Shown one piece after another: positions 24,113 through 36,844 of a stretch of 64,000 nucleotides of DNA. The stretch comes from Gordionus sp. m RMFG-2023 (lineage: Eukaryota; Nematomorpha; Gordioida; Chordodea; Parachordodidae): assembly GCF_954871325.1 (NCBI RefSeq), contig NC_088777.1, positions 20,003,366 through 20,067,365 of the forward strand. Direction: 5' to 3'. The notes under the pieces were generated by a model that saw only the letters and a program-made list of their open reading frames with translations, did no database searches and was not told the origin of the DNA. The translations under genes and the position numbers were made by a program. Position 1 is the stretch's first letter; every line of letters starts with the position of its first letter.

Positions 24113-26715
24113 ATAACGGGTACTTAAAAAATCCCTAAAATATATGTAAAGGGAAAGGTCACAATAAGCATTATTTTTTTTGTTATTTATGCTAAGATAA
24201 AAATGGATTAATATTTCCTCCATATATACATTTCACAATGGCTTTCTTTATTTCCTTGTGTACAACAATTTCTTGAATCTAGTAAATTATCAGAAATTTT
24301 TTGCAAATGATTTAAATAAAGCATATCTGTGATTTGATTATTCCTTTAAGTTCAAATAAAGTCAGATGGAAAATGAAATATTTTAGTTATTGAAATTAGA
24401 GACCTTCACGTTCACGGGCCTTGATTTTCATTAGCCTCCAGCCCAGGTCAGCTGTAAAAATAATTTGCAGGACCAGTCCATATTTAATAAAATATTCAAA
24501 CCCAAGATCATCATAAGTTTCAAAAATTTTGCCCACGCCTATATCCAAAAATTTAACTTATTGTTTTAAATGAATAAATAAACAATATTTAAGCGTATTT
24601 AGGCAATCACTTTGTTTGCAATACTGACATTTATTATTATTAGAAGAAAAAAATGCAATATATTTTTAAGTTAGGAACAGTTTAATAGGCTAAATTTAAA
24701 TGAAAAAATTTTAGGCTTTTTATCAAAAACCCTCTCCTGACCCAGGCACATTAGTAAATATATTATACCTGGCATCCCTCATTAAAATATTTTGTCACCT
24801 GAGTTAGAGATTATTCTATCCCCGTTATTGTCAAAAATATTTTCTTTTGATTGATTGATTTTTAAAGAATATATAATCTATTTACATAAAATAATCTAAG
24901 AATTTTAACTTATAAATAAATTATAGCTAGTATTAGATTATTCTATATCCCTATTTTTTCTTACTGATAAAAATATATTATTCTGATTCTTTAAAACATT
25001 TTCAAGTATTGAATTAAGAGTTTTTTAACTGATGATAAAGATCCTGATATTACTGGTTCAAAAAACAAATAATTAAAAAGAATATATTTTGATATTATTT
25101 AAAGAAAAATAATATTACCATAATTTTTATTCATTCCATTAAAATATATTAAAATTTTTAAAATAAATAGTAATTATTATTATATAAAATTTTTGGATTA
25201 AAGAGAAGTTGTTTGGAGAATAGAATAATATTTCTTATAATAAAATTTGGTATTTATTCTATCTCCAGTTTTAGAATAATAATAAAGATGATTTTTTAAG
25301 AAATATATCATGGTATTTTATATAATTAAGTGATGTGGAACTATCAAATATACACAAGAATTTCATATAAAAAATTCTCTTATCTCAAAAAATCATTTAA
25401 ATGCTTTTAAGACCTTCATAACTTTTAAACAAAGACCTCCTAACATAGATCTGAATCAAATATGAGGTCAACCTGATTGTGTCACAAAAACTATATGATG
25501 GTATTCATCCCATTGCAATTGGCTATTTAGAAGATTATTAACAAAAATAATTGCTATGGTTCAAAATTCAGAGTCATTTATTAAGTATACATAGCAATTA
25601 GGATTGAGTGTTAAGGGAGAAGTCAAAATAGCATGCCATTCGTATTATATTCAGAATCCTCTTCCTAACATGGATATTATCAAAGTCTACTTTAAAAATG
25701 CTTTGATAACAAATCTCGAGAACATTTTATTAATTGTTTTACTCCTAAATTCCTAGAGACATACATGGTAAAATGTGTTAGAACTGGTAGCTTGTCTTGC
25801 CCTTCACTGCGGAAACACGCAATTAAGTGGCTTCCACCACCCAAAAGGGGGCATATCCAGTGCAGTGAATTTGCATCCACTGTTTGCAATAAAATTTACC
25901 CTACTACCCTACTGTCTAGGTCCTTTTAATAAAAGAAGTATGATGACACCTGATCCACTAATTGACAGTAATTTACCCTAATGTCAGTCTGAAATCTAGA
26001 TATTTGCGTACCATCTTTAAATCTTCCATCAGGTAGCTAAACTGAATGAATGTTGAGTTTGTAAGATGATTACTATTGAACCGATTACGCTATGATCATT
26101 TTTATTGGACAAATATATTTTAAAAGAACACTATTGACTAACATTGATTGACGTTTTTTGAGGATTATTATAATAGATGATTTCGCAATCTATTTATTTG
26201 ATTTTACAAAAAAATAATTTTGTACAGCGTTTAATAAATTTTAGAATAAATAATACACATTAATTCAAATTTTAAAGAAGGCGCAAATTAATTGTAAAAA
26301 TTTATACTCCTTGTATATGTAAAATTTTCCGTCTAGTATTTCAACGTTTCCTTTAAGGTTTGAAAACAAAAAAAGACATTCCCACAGTTTGGAATCCTGT
26401 AGTACTCAATATCATGACATGAATAGATACCGTTTCGAATAATAAACGGGATATATAGATTATGGTATTTAAAATGTGAACATGTTTAATAAATAAAATA
26501 AGAAAATTTTTTTTGCTATTATATATATATGTTGGAATATACTAAGACCATTTTATTCTAGATCATGTTATTTACCTTTTATGGAAAGTTAGTTTTATTT
26601 TATTTTATTCTATTCTATTTTATATTTATTTTACTTTTAAAATGTTCATCTCATCATTATAAAAAATGAAAGAGCAAGAGTTTTTTCAACCGGGGCACTA
26701 AAAGTGGTACACAAA
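24113..26715. other. Intergenic repeats and unrecognised sequence
   Basis: About 24410-24770 contains GGGCC/CAGCCC-rich phrases resembling the repeats at 29800-30870. A patch of higher GC content at about 25600-26060 has short open frames on both strands, but I recognise no domain in them. The rest is AT-rich without identifiable content. Confidence 0.4.
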
Positions 26716-26935
26716 ATTTAAAACTTCAGACAAGTTTATTTTTACATATCTAAAGAAAATAAAAGTTAAAATATAAATTTCTTTCGATCTATATATATAT
26801 ATTATAAAATTTGAATAAACTAAAATATCTTTTTCGCTAGGTTAAATTAAGTAAGAAATAAAAATGTTATCTTCTAGAGGTTAAGTAAAAAATAAGTTTA
26901 GCAAAAAATAAGAATACACGATACTATTTCGTAAA
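26716..26935. repeat. LTR-type relic, unit 3
   Basis: A direct, diverged copy of 19705-19905 (AACTTCAGACAAGTTTATTT ... AAGTAAGAAATAAAAATGTT). It may be the other LTR of the Ty3/Gypsy fossil, displaced by later insertions, or a solo relic. Confidence 0.55.
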
Positions 26936-27289
26936 AGGTATCATCATTTTTACCTCTTTTTGAAATAATATAACTTAAATATATATCTATTAATTTCAAA
27001 TTAAAAAATATACTTATTTATACATATATTAGTAACTAACATTTTTGTAATAAGTAATTTCTTATCAATAATAATATTTTTACTCAACAAATTATCTAAT
27101 TCTAATAATCAATATTTTTTTTAAAAAGGTTATTACAATCTTTAGGTAAAAGAAAAGTATTCCTTCCACGGAATATTTGCAATTAAATTTTTTTTTTAAA
27201 TATAAAGTGTGAAATGAGTTATTTGATAGAATTTCTAACTTATAGATTTTGAAAAACTATTAAATTTGGGAAAAAAATAATATCCGCTA

Positions 27290-28740
27290 ATCCATCTTGT
27301 CAATAAACTCAAGGATAACCCGTGGTACTCGTATACTAGGAACTGAAAATTTATTTAAATTTGTTGCTTCTTTCAATAATAGCATATATCACTCATACTC
27401 AGGGTATACATGAAAAGATATTCATTGGAAGCAAATCCCCTTGAAAAACCTATACCTACCCCCCTAAAAAAATTCCAATATTATGTATCATATAATGGTA
27501 CTCCCTTCATATATTTTAAAATTATCAATACTCTAAATTATTAAAAATGAATGTAAAAGAGTTATTATTTAGAATACGAATAATTTAAAAAAACCTCATT
27601 TAAAATGAATGTAATGCATTATTATAGTATATTGTTTGGCATGAATATGAGGATGTTTATAGAATGTCTAACCCTTTTAAATTACATTAAAAAGATAACA
27701 GAAAATTATCCAGATCCACTTGAAAAATAATGATTTGTATATGCAATATATAAATTTGGTAGATTTTTAGCTATATCATTGAATTGAATAATTTTTATAG
27801 CAATATATTTTGCCCTATTCTAATAATTTAATAGATAACCTCCCAATAAATTTATACTAGCTCTAGCTAACCCCTCTTAAATGCGTACCCTTAAACCCTT
27901 AAAAAAAATTGGAAGCAAACTTTACCTACTCCTCCCTCTTTCACCCTCCGCTCATGGTGATGTTGCCTACACTCATCTAAAATCTCAAGAATACGCCGTG
28001 GTACTCGCATTTTAACAGCTGAAAAATTACTTAATCTTGTTTCTTCTCTCAATAATATCATCGATAATTTAAAGAATGGGAAAAAAAGTAATCTTCATTC
28101 TCACTCATCTATACTCTCCTTCAAACAAAAATAACTTTTTAGGCAATGACTTGGCTAAAGGTTTATATGGTTTCTGAGTAATTTAGCTCAGGGATCTAAC
28201 AAAGCCATCTATTTTGTGTCACCACAGCTTAATATCTCTTAATTTTTTTTTAAGTTTCATACGCTTAATATATAGTGCTCGCCTTACTGCTATCCAAAAA
28301 GGAAGGAAGTATTAGTTCTAGCGCTATTGGGTCTATCTTCCGATCAATCATTTCCAAAATTATTTTCTGGCGGTTAAAATGAAAACTCTCAAATATTTTA
28401 TTACCCTATTAATTAGGCTTTAATATTCTCATAGGGTGCAAGGCTATATATAATATTACACGACATCTGCTACAACAATCTAGCAACTTTTTTAAAAAAA
28501 TTGGATTTTAATAATATATTTAATTATCCTAAGAGAGAATGCAGCAATCCTTCCTTCGGCAACACATTCCCTGAATATTCCAGTTATATATCTGTCTTGG
28601 CTAACCGCCCTCTTGAACGCCTACCCCCCTAACCACTTCAAAAATAATGGACGCAAACTGTTATTACCTTCACCGCTTATGTAAATGCTGCTCATAGACA
28701 CATCAACAAATAAAATGTCATTTAAAACATATGGTACTTA
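27290..28740. repeat. Degenerate long tandem repeat, unit about 690 bp
   Basis: The phrase CCGTGGTACTCG followed by a CTGAAAA...TTCTCTCAATAAT stretch occurs near 27320 and 27995, and more weakly near 28725. A second phrase (TAGCTAACC ... TGGAAGCAAAC) recurs near 27430, 27870 and 28600. The spacing implies two to three old tandem units. Confidence 0.5.
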
Positions 28741-29696
28741 AATAATGGGACAGTTCAGGTGCATTAGATTAATTAAAAAATTCCACATATCATTTCTGAT
28801 CTTACTCCAATTACTGGGCTTACCCTCAATCATAAAAATGTCAATTTTATATATCCAGAATCATCCTAGAAAACCTTTATATAGTGAGAAAAATCTAGCT
28901 TTACTCATCTAGGCTCACCTGCTGGAGGCAAAGCAGTAATATCCAAATTTAGTCATGATAAATTTGAACAACTTCAGAAAGTTCTTGGCTTTTTACCATT
29001 TCACCATTCAATCTTTCTCCTAAAGAATTTCCATTACATTCAAAGATATAGTATGCCTTACGTTCTGCTCCTCTTTTCCAATTGCCAGACATGTTACTTG
29101 TGTTAGAACAGAAAGTTAAGATCTCCCCCTTGAATCAATAATTAACCTCAAATCAAAATTTCACTCAATTGCTAGATGCAAGCTGCTCTCCCATACAGAT
29201 TTGGTGGTATAGCTTTCGATCTCCTGCCTCACTGAGTATTGCAGATTTTCTCTTGTTATATACCAAATCAAACAATTATGATCATTTTTACTACCACTAC
29301 TGTTCCCATCTGGTTAGAACCCTATAACTATGAAAGTCAGGAGCCATAAATGCTCCTTTGCCTTTATCCTCCAGGCAACAAGTCTGAAATTTAGGTCTAA
29401 TCCAGCATTTATTTGAATTCCTTTGCTCGAACGCTGTTTTGAAGGGCCTTTTCAGATATCACTTCCTAATTAAATCAAAGAACGTGAGGCTATCCCTAGA
29501 TCTAGACTCTCCACTCAATCAATATTCTATTAAATTTGGAACCCGTGGGACTTTATTTAGAGGACAATATCAGGACTGACGGAATAACACTTATTCCATA
29601 GACCAATGGAATCCCTCTAGTGGGATTACACATGCGTTGATTGGTTTGTGAAATGAAGTAATTTATTTATGTATAAAAAAATATTATACTAGAAGA
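28741..29696. other. Intergenic, moderately GC-richer, unassigned
   Basis: The sequence is less AT-biased than its surroundings and has several short open segments on both strands (for example minus-strand CLEDKGKGAFMAP near 29350-29390). I could not match them to a known domain. It may be a very old coding or retroelement fragment. Confidence 0.3.
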
Positions 29697-31706
29697 TAGC
29701 CCGTCAAAAATGACGGGGAATGAGAATTTTCTTCTTACTTTTATGATAGTTGTTACCTCTTATTTGAAAATAATATCCAATTATTATTCTTTTAATCCTT
29801 CCCCCCCCCCCTTCATGCCAGGTTTAATCCATTAAAACTAAGTGTAAATACTATGGTTTGGTAAAATTAAATTTAAAGCTTTTGATAATACCAATATTAT
29901 TTGTTAAATATTACTGATCATTTATACCTAATATTTAATATTAAAAAAAATCCCAGGTAAAGTACAAAGCCATAATAATTTTGAAAAATTCTTCCAAGCC
30001 CAATGAATATAATAATTTTGGTAGTTGAGAACTGAAATAAAATATTTAAATAATCATAATGTTAAAATTACAATCAAAATCATATTTTCATGGGCCTAGG
30101 TTTTTTGATCAGGCCGAGCCCAGACCTGCAAAAATTTTTTTTAGGCCAATGTATGACTCATAGTTAATAATGAAAAAATTCTCGAGCATTCTAGCTCATA
30201 ATATTTTTGACAAATTTTCCCCAAGCCCAGCCTAAAATAATTTATAAAAATATTTTTCTAACCCAGCCCAACCTATAAAATTTTATAAAAAATATTTTCC
30301 CAAGCCTGGCCAACCCATAGTAATTTTCAAAATTTTACCCACCCGGGAGATAGGTAAATCTCTAAAAACTATATCTATTTTTAATACCCCTACTTCAGAC
30401 AAAGGCCAACCCATTAAGACTGAGAGTGAATACGACAACTATTTCTGAATAAAAATATATTTAAATTAGCTTTTACCTGAGGGCCATATGAATATTCTGT
30501 GTTAAATATTACACCTATGCCTAATATTAAAAAAATTTACAAGCCAGGTCCTCGCACTTGGGAAAATTTTCTCAAAAAGACCATAATAATTTTGATAGTT
30601 AAGAACTGAAATAAAATATATAAAAAGTCACAATGCATTTAAAAATACAATCAGAATATGAAAGTTGCATGGGCCTTGGTTTTTGATCAGGCCTGGCCTC
30701 CAAAAGAAATTTTCAGGCAATTTCTAACCCATATTTAAAATTAAAAAATTTTCAGGAATCTAAGACTCTATTAATTTTAAAAAATGTTTCCCAAGCTACT
30801 TCCAAGCCCATATTAATTGTGAAAAATATTTCCCAAACCTAGGAAAACTCAGAATAATTTATTTTTTCCTTGGATCCAGAAAAATAGGTGTGATGTAGGG
30901 GTTTATAAGAATTAAATCTGTCTATTATGTATATATTTTTTTTGCCATTTATATTATTGAGAAAATTTTTCAAAATTAGGATCAAATAAAGGGGAAATAT
31001 CTGATTTACCTATCATTCTACTGGTTAGCTCCTAGTATTTATATGAAAATCATGAATACATATTAAAGTGCCATGCTAAAAATATGTTAATCCTAATTTA
31101 AATTTTAAACAAACCATCACCCTTCCAAATTTATTACTTAGTTACAAAATATAAATTTAAATTTAAGACATTGTTATTAAATTACAAAAGAAAAAATAAA
31201 AAAATATTCTAAGTTAACAAATAATAGGAGGTTAACTTTAATCATAGTCAAAAGTAAAATAAAAAAGTTATACATTTAATCAAAAATGTTATAATAAGTT
31301 ATGAAAAATATACATTCTACAATTAAATCATGAAGTTATGAGAAAATATACAAAACTATGGAATGCATGTAGAAAGGCCAATTTCAGAAAAGATAAGAGA
31401 GATGCAAATATTTACTTATGCATAAAAATTACCTAATTAAGAGATATAAAGTTGTATAAAATTCAATGTGGAATGGATCCTTCTTAAGGGTTTTAACATA
31501 AAACTCTCATCAAGCAATAATAAATTTTTAGATTATAAAATTAAAATTACTAAATATATACTTAACATATTTTATAAAAATAATGAAAAATTTTAGAATA
31601 CCCCAAATAAATATAAATTTTTAAATAACACCTCATAAGATAGGAAAATTTCTGATTCGTCCCTCATCAAATAAAAGAGAAAATTCTTATTCCCCATATA
31701 ATGGTT
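29697..31706. mobile_element. Inverted-repeat element family B, copy 2 (long)
   Basis: The left end AGATAGCCCGTCAAAAATGA and the right part at about 31580-31706 (ACACCTCATAAGATAGGAAA ... TTCTTATTCCCC) match the two sides of copy 1. The interior is about five times longer and holds the duplicated GGGCC-rich block at 29805-30720. It is either a longer relative or a copy with an insertion. Confidence 0.55.
29805..30720. repeat. Direct duplication, period about 590 bp, in GGGCCT-rich repeat
   Basis: The segment from about 29815 to 30130 recurs at about 30404-30700. Shared phrases: CCATTAA(A/G)ACT, ATAATAATTTTG(A/G)TAGTT followed by GAACTGAAATAAAATAT, and CATGGGCCT(A/T)GGTTTTT.ATCAGGCC. Between and after them are degenerate AGCCCAGCC/AACCCATA phrases. 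A related piece lies at about 55525-55640. Confidence 0.7.
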
Positions 31707-31904
31707 TAAAATTTAAACTATACATAAATTCAAGAATTATAAGAGTATTTAAATAAATCTCGTACTTGAATTGGTACTTGATGCATATAAAGTTCTAAAT
31801 GTATTTAATTATCTTGTGCAGGAAAATAGTTTGAATTTTAAAGTAGCTACAAATTTTGAATCGTATCTATTTGATTAATTTTGTCAGATTAAGAAAAAAA
31901 AACA

Positions 31905-31980
31905 TTTGCCGGGGTTCGAACCCAAGTCCAATAAACTATCTAGATTTGTAAGTCTTGCCCAATTGGGCCATAGGAACTTT
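31905..31980 (-). other. tRNA-like segment (SINE head or tRNA pseudogene)
   Basis: Read on the minus strand, it has an A-box-like TGGCCCAATTGGGCAAGAC and, about 45 bases later, a perfect B box in GGGTTCGAACCCC. The 5' acceptor strand (GTTCCTA) does not pair with the 3' side (GGCAAATG), so this is not an intact tRNA. A tRNA-derived SINE head transcribed leftward is the likeliest reading; no tail or second copy was identified. Confidence 0.6.
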
Positions 31981-32234
31981 TCAAAATTAACGATTTTTTA
32001 AATATATATTATAAAGTGTGATATGAAAAGTGGGACATGAAAAGTGTGACATGATTTTTGTTACAAGGCTTTTATATATATTATAGATAGATGTTTACAA
32101 TAAGAAAATATATCCATATATACTTTTACAAAAACATTTATCTATTTAATCTATTACAATAAATTGTAGCTTAAAACCAAATTAACAAAATACAATTTAT
32201 ATTTATATTAATACATTACAGTTCTCCCCACTAC

Positions 32235-34095
32235 AAAAATATCCCGCAAAAATCTACCACAATTTTTTTTTAGTATTTTAACGTTTTTATTATATAAATA
32301 ATAATATTGAGAGCAGTAATTGATTATTTTTATATTTTTAAAATAAATTTAAATATTTATTCGAAAAACATGTCTAGTGTTTGTCAATTTCTTTCTATAC
32401 TGTTTTATTTTTATCCAATAATAAATCAACATCATTTCATTCATATAAATCAGTACAGGGGAGTATAACAACATCAATTGCAATACAAAAATATTCTCCA
32501 AAAATATTAAATAATATAGATGCAACTACAGTTGAGGAAATCGTATACACCTATCATGTAGTTCAACATTCACAGAGCTATATCATCACAATGTGGGTCG
32601 AATCTTTTCCCCATGATATTTAACGATTCCAATATAAGTGCAACCTTACTTGTGGTAGAACAAAAATGAGCAAGGCTCACAAGTGTTTTAGAATCTGAAT
32701 CCTAGAGGTTAATTCTAGACGATATGAAAGATGGGCATCCATATTCAATTCTAACAGATGCATCTAATAAGGAATAAAACATTTCCCTTGATCCTTCGCT
32801 CTTTTAACAAGAATAAGAACATTTCCATAAAACTGTTAAAAATTTTTCCTCGGATAGTGAAAAATCTAACGATGTATTTAACCACATAATGTAAATATAG
32901 CTGATTCAGAGTTATCAATGAATTGCATGTCAGCTTTCTGGGCTGATAATACCTCTATAAATTTTGGCAAAAACCAAAGTGTATTTACCGGATTGAGGCA
33001 GCACAATAATGAATTAATACCAATTGGCTGTATATGCCATATACTACATTTCTTGCAAGTAGGCAATGAATGTACTATCTGTGGTCGAAATAATTATGAT
33101 GAAATGTTTTAACGAATTTAATTCATCAACTAAAAGAGTTAGTGAATTAAAAGAGTAGGTGGAGTGGTCTGACTTGGAATGGTGTGATTTGTTGCGATAT
33201 ATACCTACCAGGTGGTTGTCATTAATACCTGCCATCGATAGAATTTTAAAATTTTACAAACCCTTAAAAAAATACTTTTCTTAAATAATTTTAAAAGCTG
33301 TCCTAAAATTTTGAAAAATTTTTTTGAGTCGGGATTAGTTTCACATGTAGGAAATCTACTTAATGCAATTAATATTCAGTTGCAATCAGAATATTCTTTA
33401 TTAATAAAGATTCACAAAATTATGCTACAGCTCTGTTCATCTCTACAGTTAAAAATTGATAATAAATTTTATGGCGCTATTGCTAAAAATATTCTATTAA
33501 AATGTTCAAATAATACTCTAATTAATACATTTTTAAATGAAGCAGATATTTTTATTAAGACAATTTTAGAATATTTACAATCAAAATTTGATTTTAATAA
33601 CTCTATTTACAAATGTATAAATATTATGACCTAGAAACAGAAACCGTCAATTGATGGTTTTTGTAATTTAATAAATATATTAAAAATACCGAAAGACGAT
33701 GTCTTGTTTGAGGATATTGTAATTCTCTCTATTTTTTATGTTTCGCCAGAATACTTAAAGTTAGATGGTCTAAAAGCAGAGAAAAAATGGGTAAAAAAAT
33801 TTCGTAATAATAATAAATCCCTATGCTTGGAAAAAATATGCGAGTATGTCTTATCCTTACCTCATTCTAAAGCCTCATCCAAGCGCATTTTTAGGCTGAT
33901 GAAGATTGCCTTGAAAAAGGAGAGAAATCGGATTGCTTTAACAACATTAGAGGCCGAGCTAATGGTTAAACAAATTTATAATATGTCATGCCAGGAATTT
34001 TATAAATATCTCATCTCAATAAGGACGGTAAACGTTTAGTTCCATTATTTAAATCTCAAATAAAATTTAATTAACATTATATTTAATTTTCCATA
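32235..34095 (+). mobile_element. hAT transposon remnant, copy 1a (+)
   Basis: Coding fragments in order: 32381-32623; about 32690-33110 (FWADNTSINFGKN, second catalytic Asp region); about 33185-33280 (PTRWLSLIPAIDRILKFYKP, the RW motif); 33311-33634; 33704-34039, ending with a hAT C-terminal dimerisation remnant (LPHSKASSKRIFRLMKIALK, then RNRIALTTLEAEL). Several stops and shifts separate the pieces. The 5' edge is set by a CCCGCAAAA(A/C)ATCT phrase shared with the opposite copy near 38520. Copy 1b faces it. Confidence 0.75.
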
Positions 34096-35374
34096 TTTGT
34101 TATTTATACATTCGTATAAAATAAATATATTTTTTACATTGTAAATCAAAAATAGAGAGCATTACAATATCCTCAAACAAGACATCAATGTCTATCGGTA
34201 TTTTTAAAATATTTGAACATTTTAATATAGTTTTAGCAATGGCGTCATAAAATCTATTGTCAATTTTTAACTGTAAAGATGTACACATCTGCAACATAAT
34301 TTTGGAATCTTTGTTAAGATTCTTCTGATTGCAACTGCACATTAACAGCATGTAGTAGATTTCCTACATGTGAAATCATTCCTAAATATACCTCTGCCAT
34401 TCATTATTGAAAAAAATTTTCAAAATGTTAGGAAAGCTTTTATAATCTTTATTTAAGAAATATTTAAAGGTTTATAAAATTTTAAAATTCTATCGATGGC
34501 GGGTTAGGAACATATCGCAACCAACATTGTGCTGACTCAATTCTGTAAATACACTCTGCTTTTACCAAATTCACTGAGACATTATCAGATCAGAAAGCTG
34601 ACATGCAATTTATTGATAATCTCGAATCTGCTATATTTACCATTATATGGTTAGCTATGTCTTTGGATTTTTCACTAATTGAGGGGGAAAAATTTAATAG
34701 TTTACTTGAAACGTTTTTAATTTTGTTGAAATAGCGAAGGGTCAAAAGAAATATTTTAATATTTCCCTTATTAGATGCATCTGTTAAAATTGCATATGTA
34801 TGCCCATCTTTCAAATTGTCAAGAATTGACCTCCTGAATTCAGGTTCTAAAACATTGATGATATCCTTGCTCATTTTTGTTTTACAAGTAGTTTTCATTT
34901 ATCTTGGAGTCGTTAAATATTATAGGGAAAGATTCTACCCACATTCAGGCGCGTACGCAGTGAGGGGGAGCAAATCCCCCACCCCCCTCCAAAGCTAAAA
35001 AATGCAGATGCCGGTTTATATTTTTCAAAAATATTATTGTTAATATTTATTCCTATCTCATATTTATATATTTAATTACATTTATTTTTCACATTCATCT
35101 ACTTTACTTTATCAATTAATTTCGATTTCAAGTTTTCCATATCGTAATATTTACTTATTATTTTCAAATTTTAGTGGCGTAATATTTATCTAAATTTCTA
35201 GTCAAATAATATTTATCCCTGAAACTCCTTGTCAAACGAGATCTGCCATCAAGCAGTAACAGCTTTTATGGAGTTAGAAAAGCCGATTATTAATGCTATT
35301 ACTGAAATATCACAATGGCTTGAAAGAAATATTTCCTCAGAAGCAAGAAAATTTTTGGATTTAATACTTATTTC

Positions 35375-36844
35375 TAATGTTGTAAACGAACGCGTTCAAC
35401 GAAGTTCGTTTTTTTGAAGAATGGCGTTCCTTTTATTTTTGACGAACTTTGAACGTGAACGCGTTCATTTTTTATGACGAACGCGTTCGAATTTAACGTT
35501 CGTTCAATTTTAAAAATACTTCTTATTTTTATTTATTTGAAAAATTTAATATTTTCGAATTTTTTTAAAAAAAGTATTATTTATATTTTATAATCGGCTG
35601 CGTATTTCCTTTTCACATTTCAATTTTTTTAACACAAAGTTTATTAATTTCAATATTATTGTTTATATTTTAATTTAATAGATTAACATAAGCATGGATA
35701 TTATTATTTAATCCTCATCATCTGATTCTTAAAATCCAAAATCAGATGAATTATCATTACAATGGCCAAATATGATATATGTTTTACAGTAGCATCCTAT
35801 ATTGAAGGAACTAATTCAATGCTTACCAAGTGTAAAATGTGCCCAAAAAGTATTATATTGTCAAAATCTTCAGGTTCCAATTTAAAACGACATTTGATTG
35901 TAATATTAATTAATTTATTTTATATATATAATATATCTAAGTAAAATCATTAAATTTGAAGAAAAATTCATTTGGGATATTTGACCCCTACGAATAACGA
36001 TAGTTATTTTAAAATTAAAAAAATTAGTGGCCTCAAATATAGTCAACCATTCGTATATTAAATTGGGTTAATAAAAGGAAACTTATAACTCTCAATTAAT
36101 TACATATATTTTATTTTTTTTAAAGATTTGAACATATATATGAAGATCAATATGTTCTTTCTGCAATTATACATCCAGTATTCAAGCTTCAATGGTCATG
36201 GATAAAACTTCCACAGAACGAACCTATTAAAGATAAACTTATAGCGTTATTGAAAAAAATGCTTTGAAAACCCTAGAAATGATAATGCAAGAACTGATAA
36301 TTTCGAGATATCCTTTTTTTTGTCGAGGAAGTAGAGAATGGATTGGAGGAGGATAACTTATCTCAATTCTTTGAAGAAAATAACAAAACAATAAATGTTT
36401 TTAATAAATTCCCCACGTAAAGAGTTATTTACTAAGTATAATATCGCAATCCCTTCATCTACCCTTGAGCGCGCATTTAGTAAAGCTAATGCCGTATTAA
36501 CTGCCAAGCGTTCCTGTCTATCAGCTGAGCTGAAAATTTTGAAAAATAATGTAATTAAAAAATAATAAGAAAAATTTTAATATCTTTTTATTTGATATAT
36601 TATATTGAATTTAAAATTATATTATCAAAATAAAACTATATTATTTTTTAACATGGCTAATATTGTGTTAATAAATATAAGACATTTATTTATATTATAA
36701 AATTTAAAAAAAAATTTATCATAATTTTGAACGGTTCATGAACGTGAACGCGTTCCTTTAACTTGAACGTGAACGCGTTCGATTTTTGTCAATGAACGTT
36801 GAACGCGAACCCGTTTAATTTTTTTTGAAATGTTTACAGCACTA
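35375..36844 (+). mobile_element. BED-finger hAT, third nesting level
   Basis: The termini TAATGTTGTAAAC and TAGTGCTGTAAAC (13 bp, two mismatches) and the target duplication CTTATTTC (35367-35374 and 36845-36852) define the element. Both ends carry repeated GAACGCGTTC palindromes, probable transposase sites. It encodes a BED-type zinc finger start (35762-35944; KCKMCPKS ... SNLKRHL), then a C-terminal part (IIHPVFKLQWSWIKL near 36165; TLERAFSKANAVLTAKRSCL near 36465). The central transposase is missing, so it is an internally deleted, non-autonomous copy. Confidence 0.9.

Noticed and set aside
31905-31980. Functional tRNA gene
   Set aside because: The A and B boxes are present, but the acceptor arms do not pair and the anticodon arm is poor.
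32878-33235. Overlapping opposite-strand frames at 32878-33066 and 33044-33235
   Set aside because: Antisense to the hAT transposase remnant of copy 1a, whose + strand motifs are recognisable.
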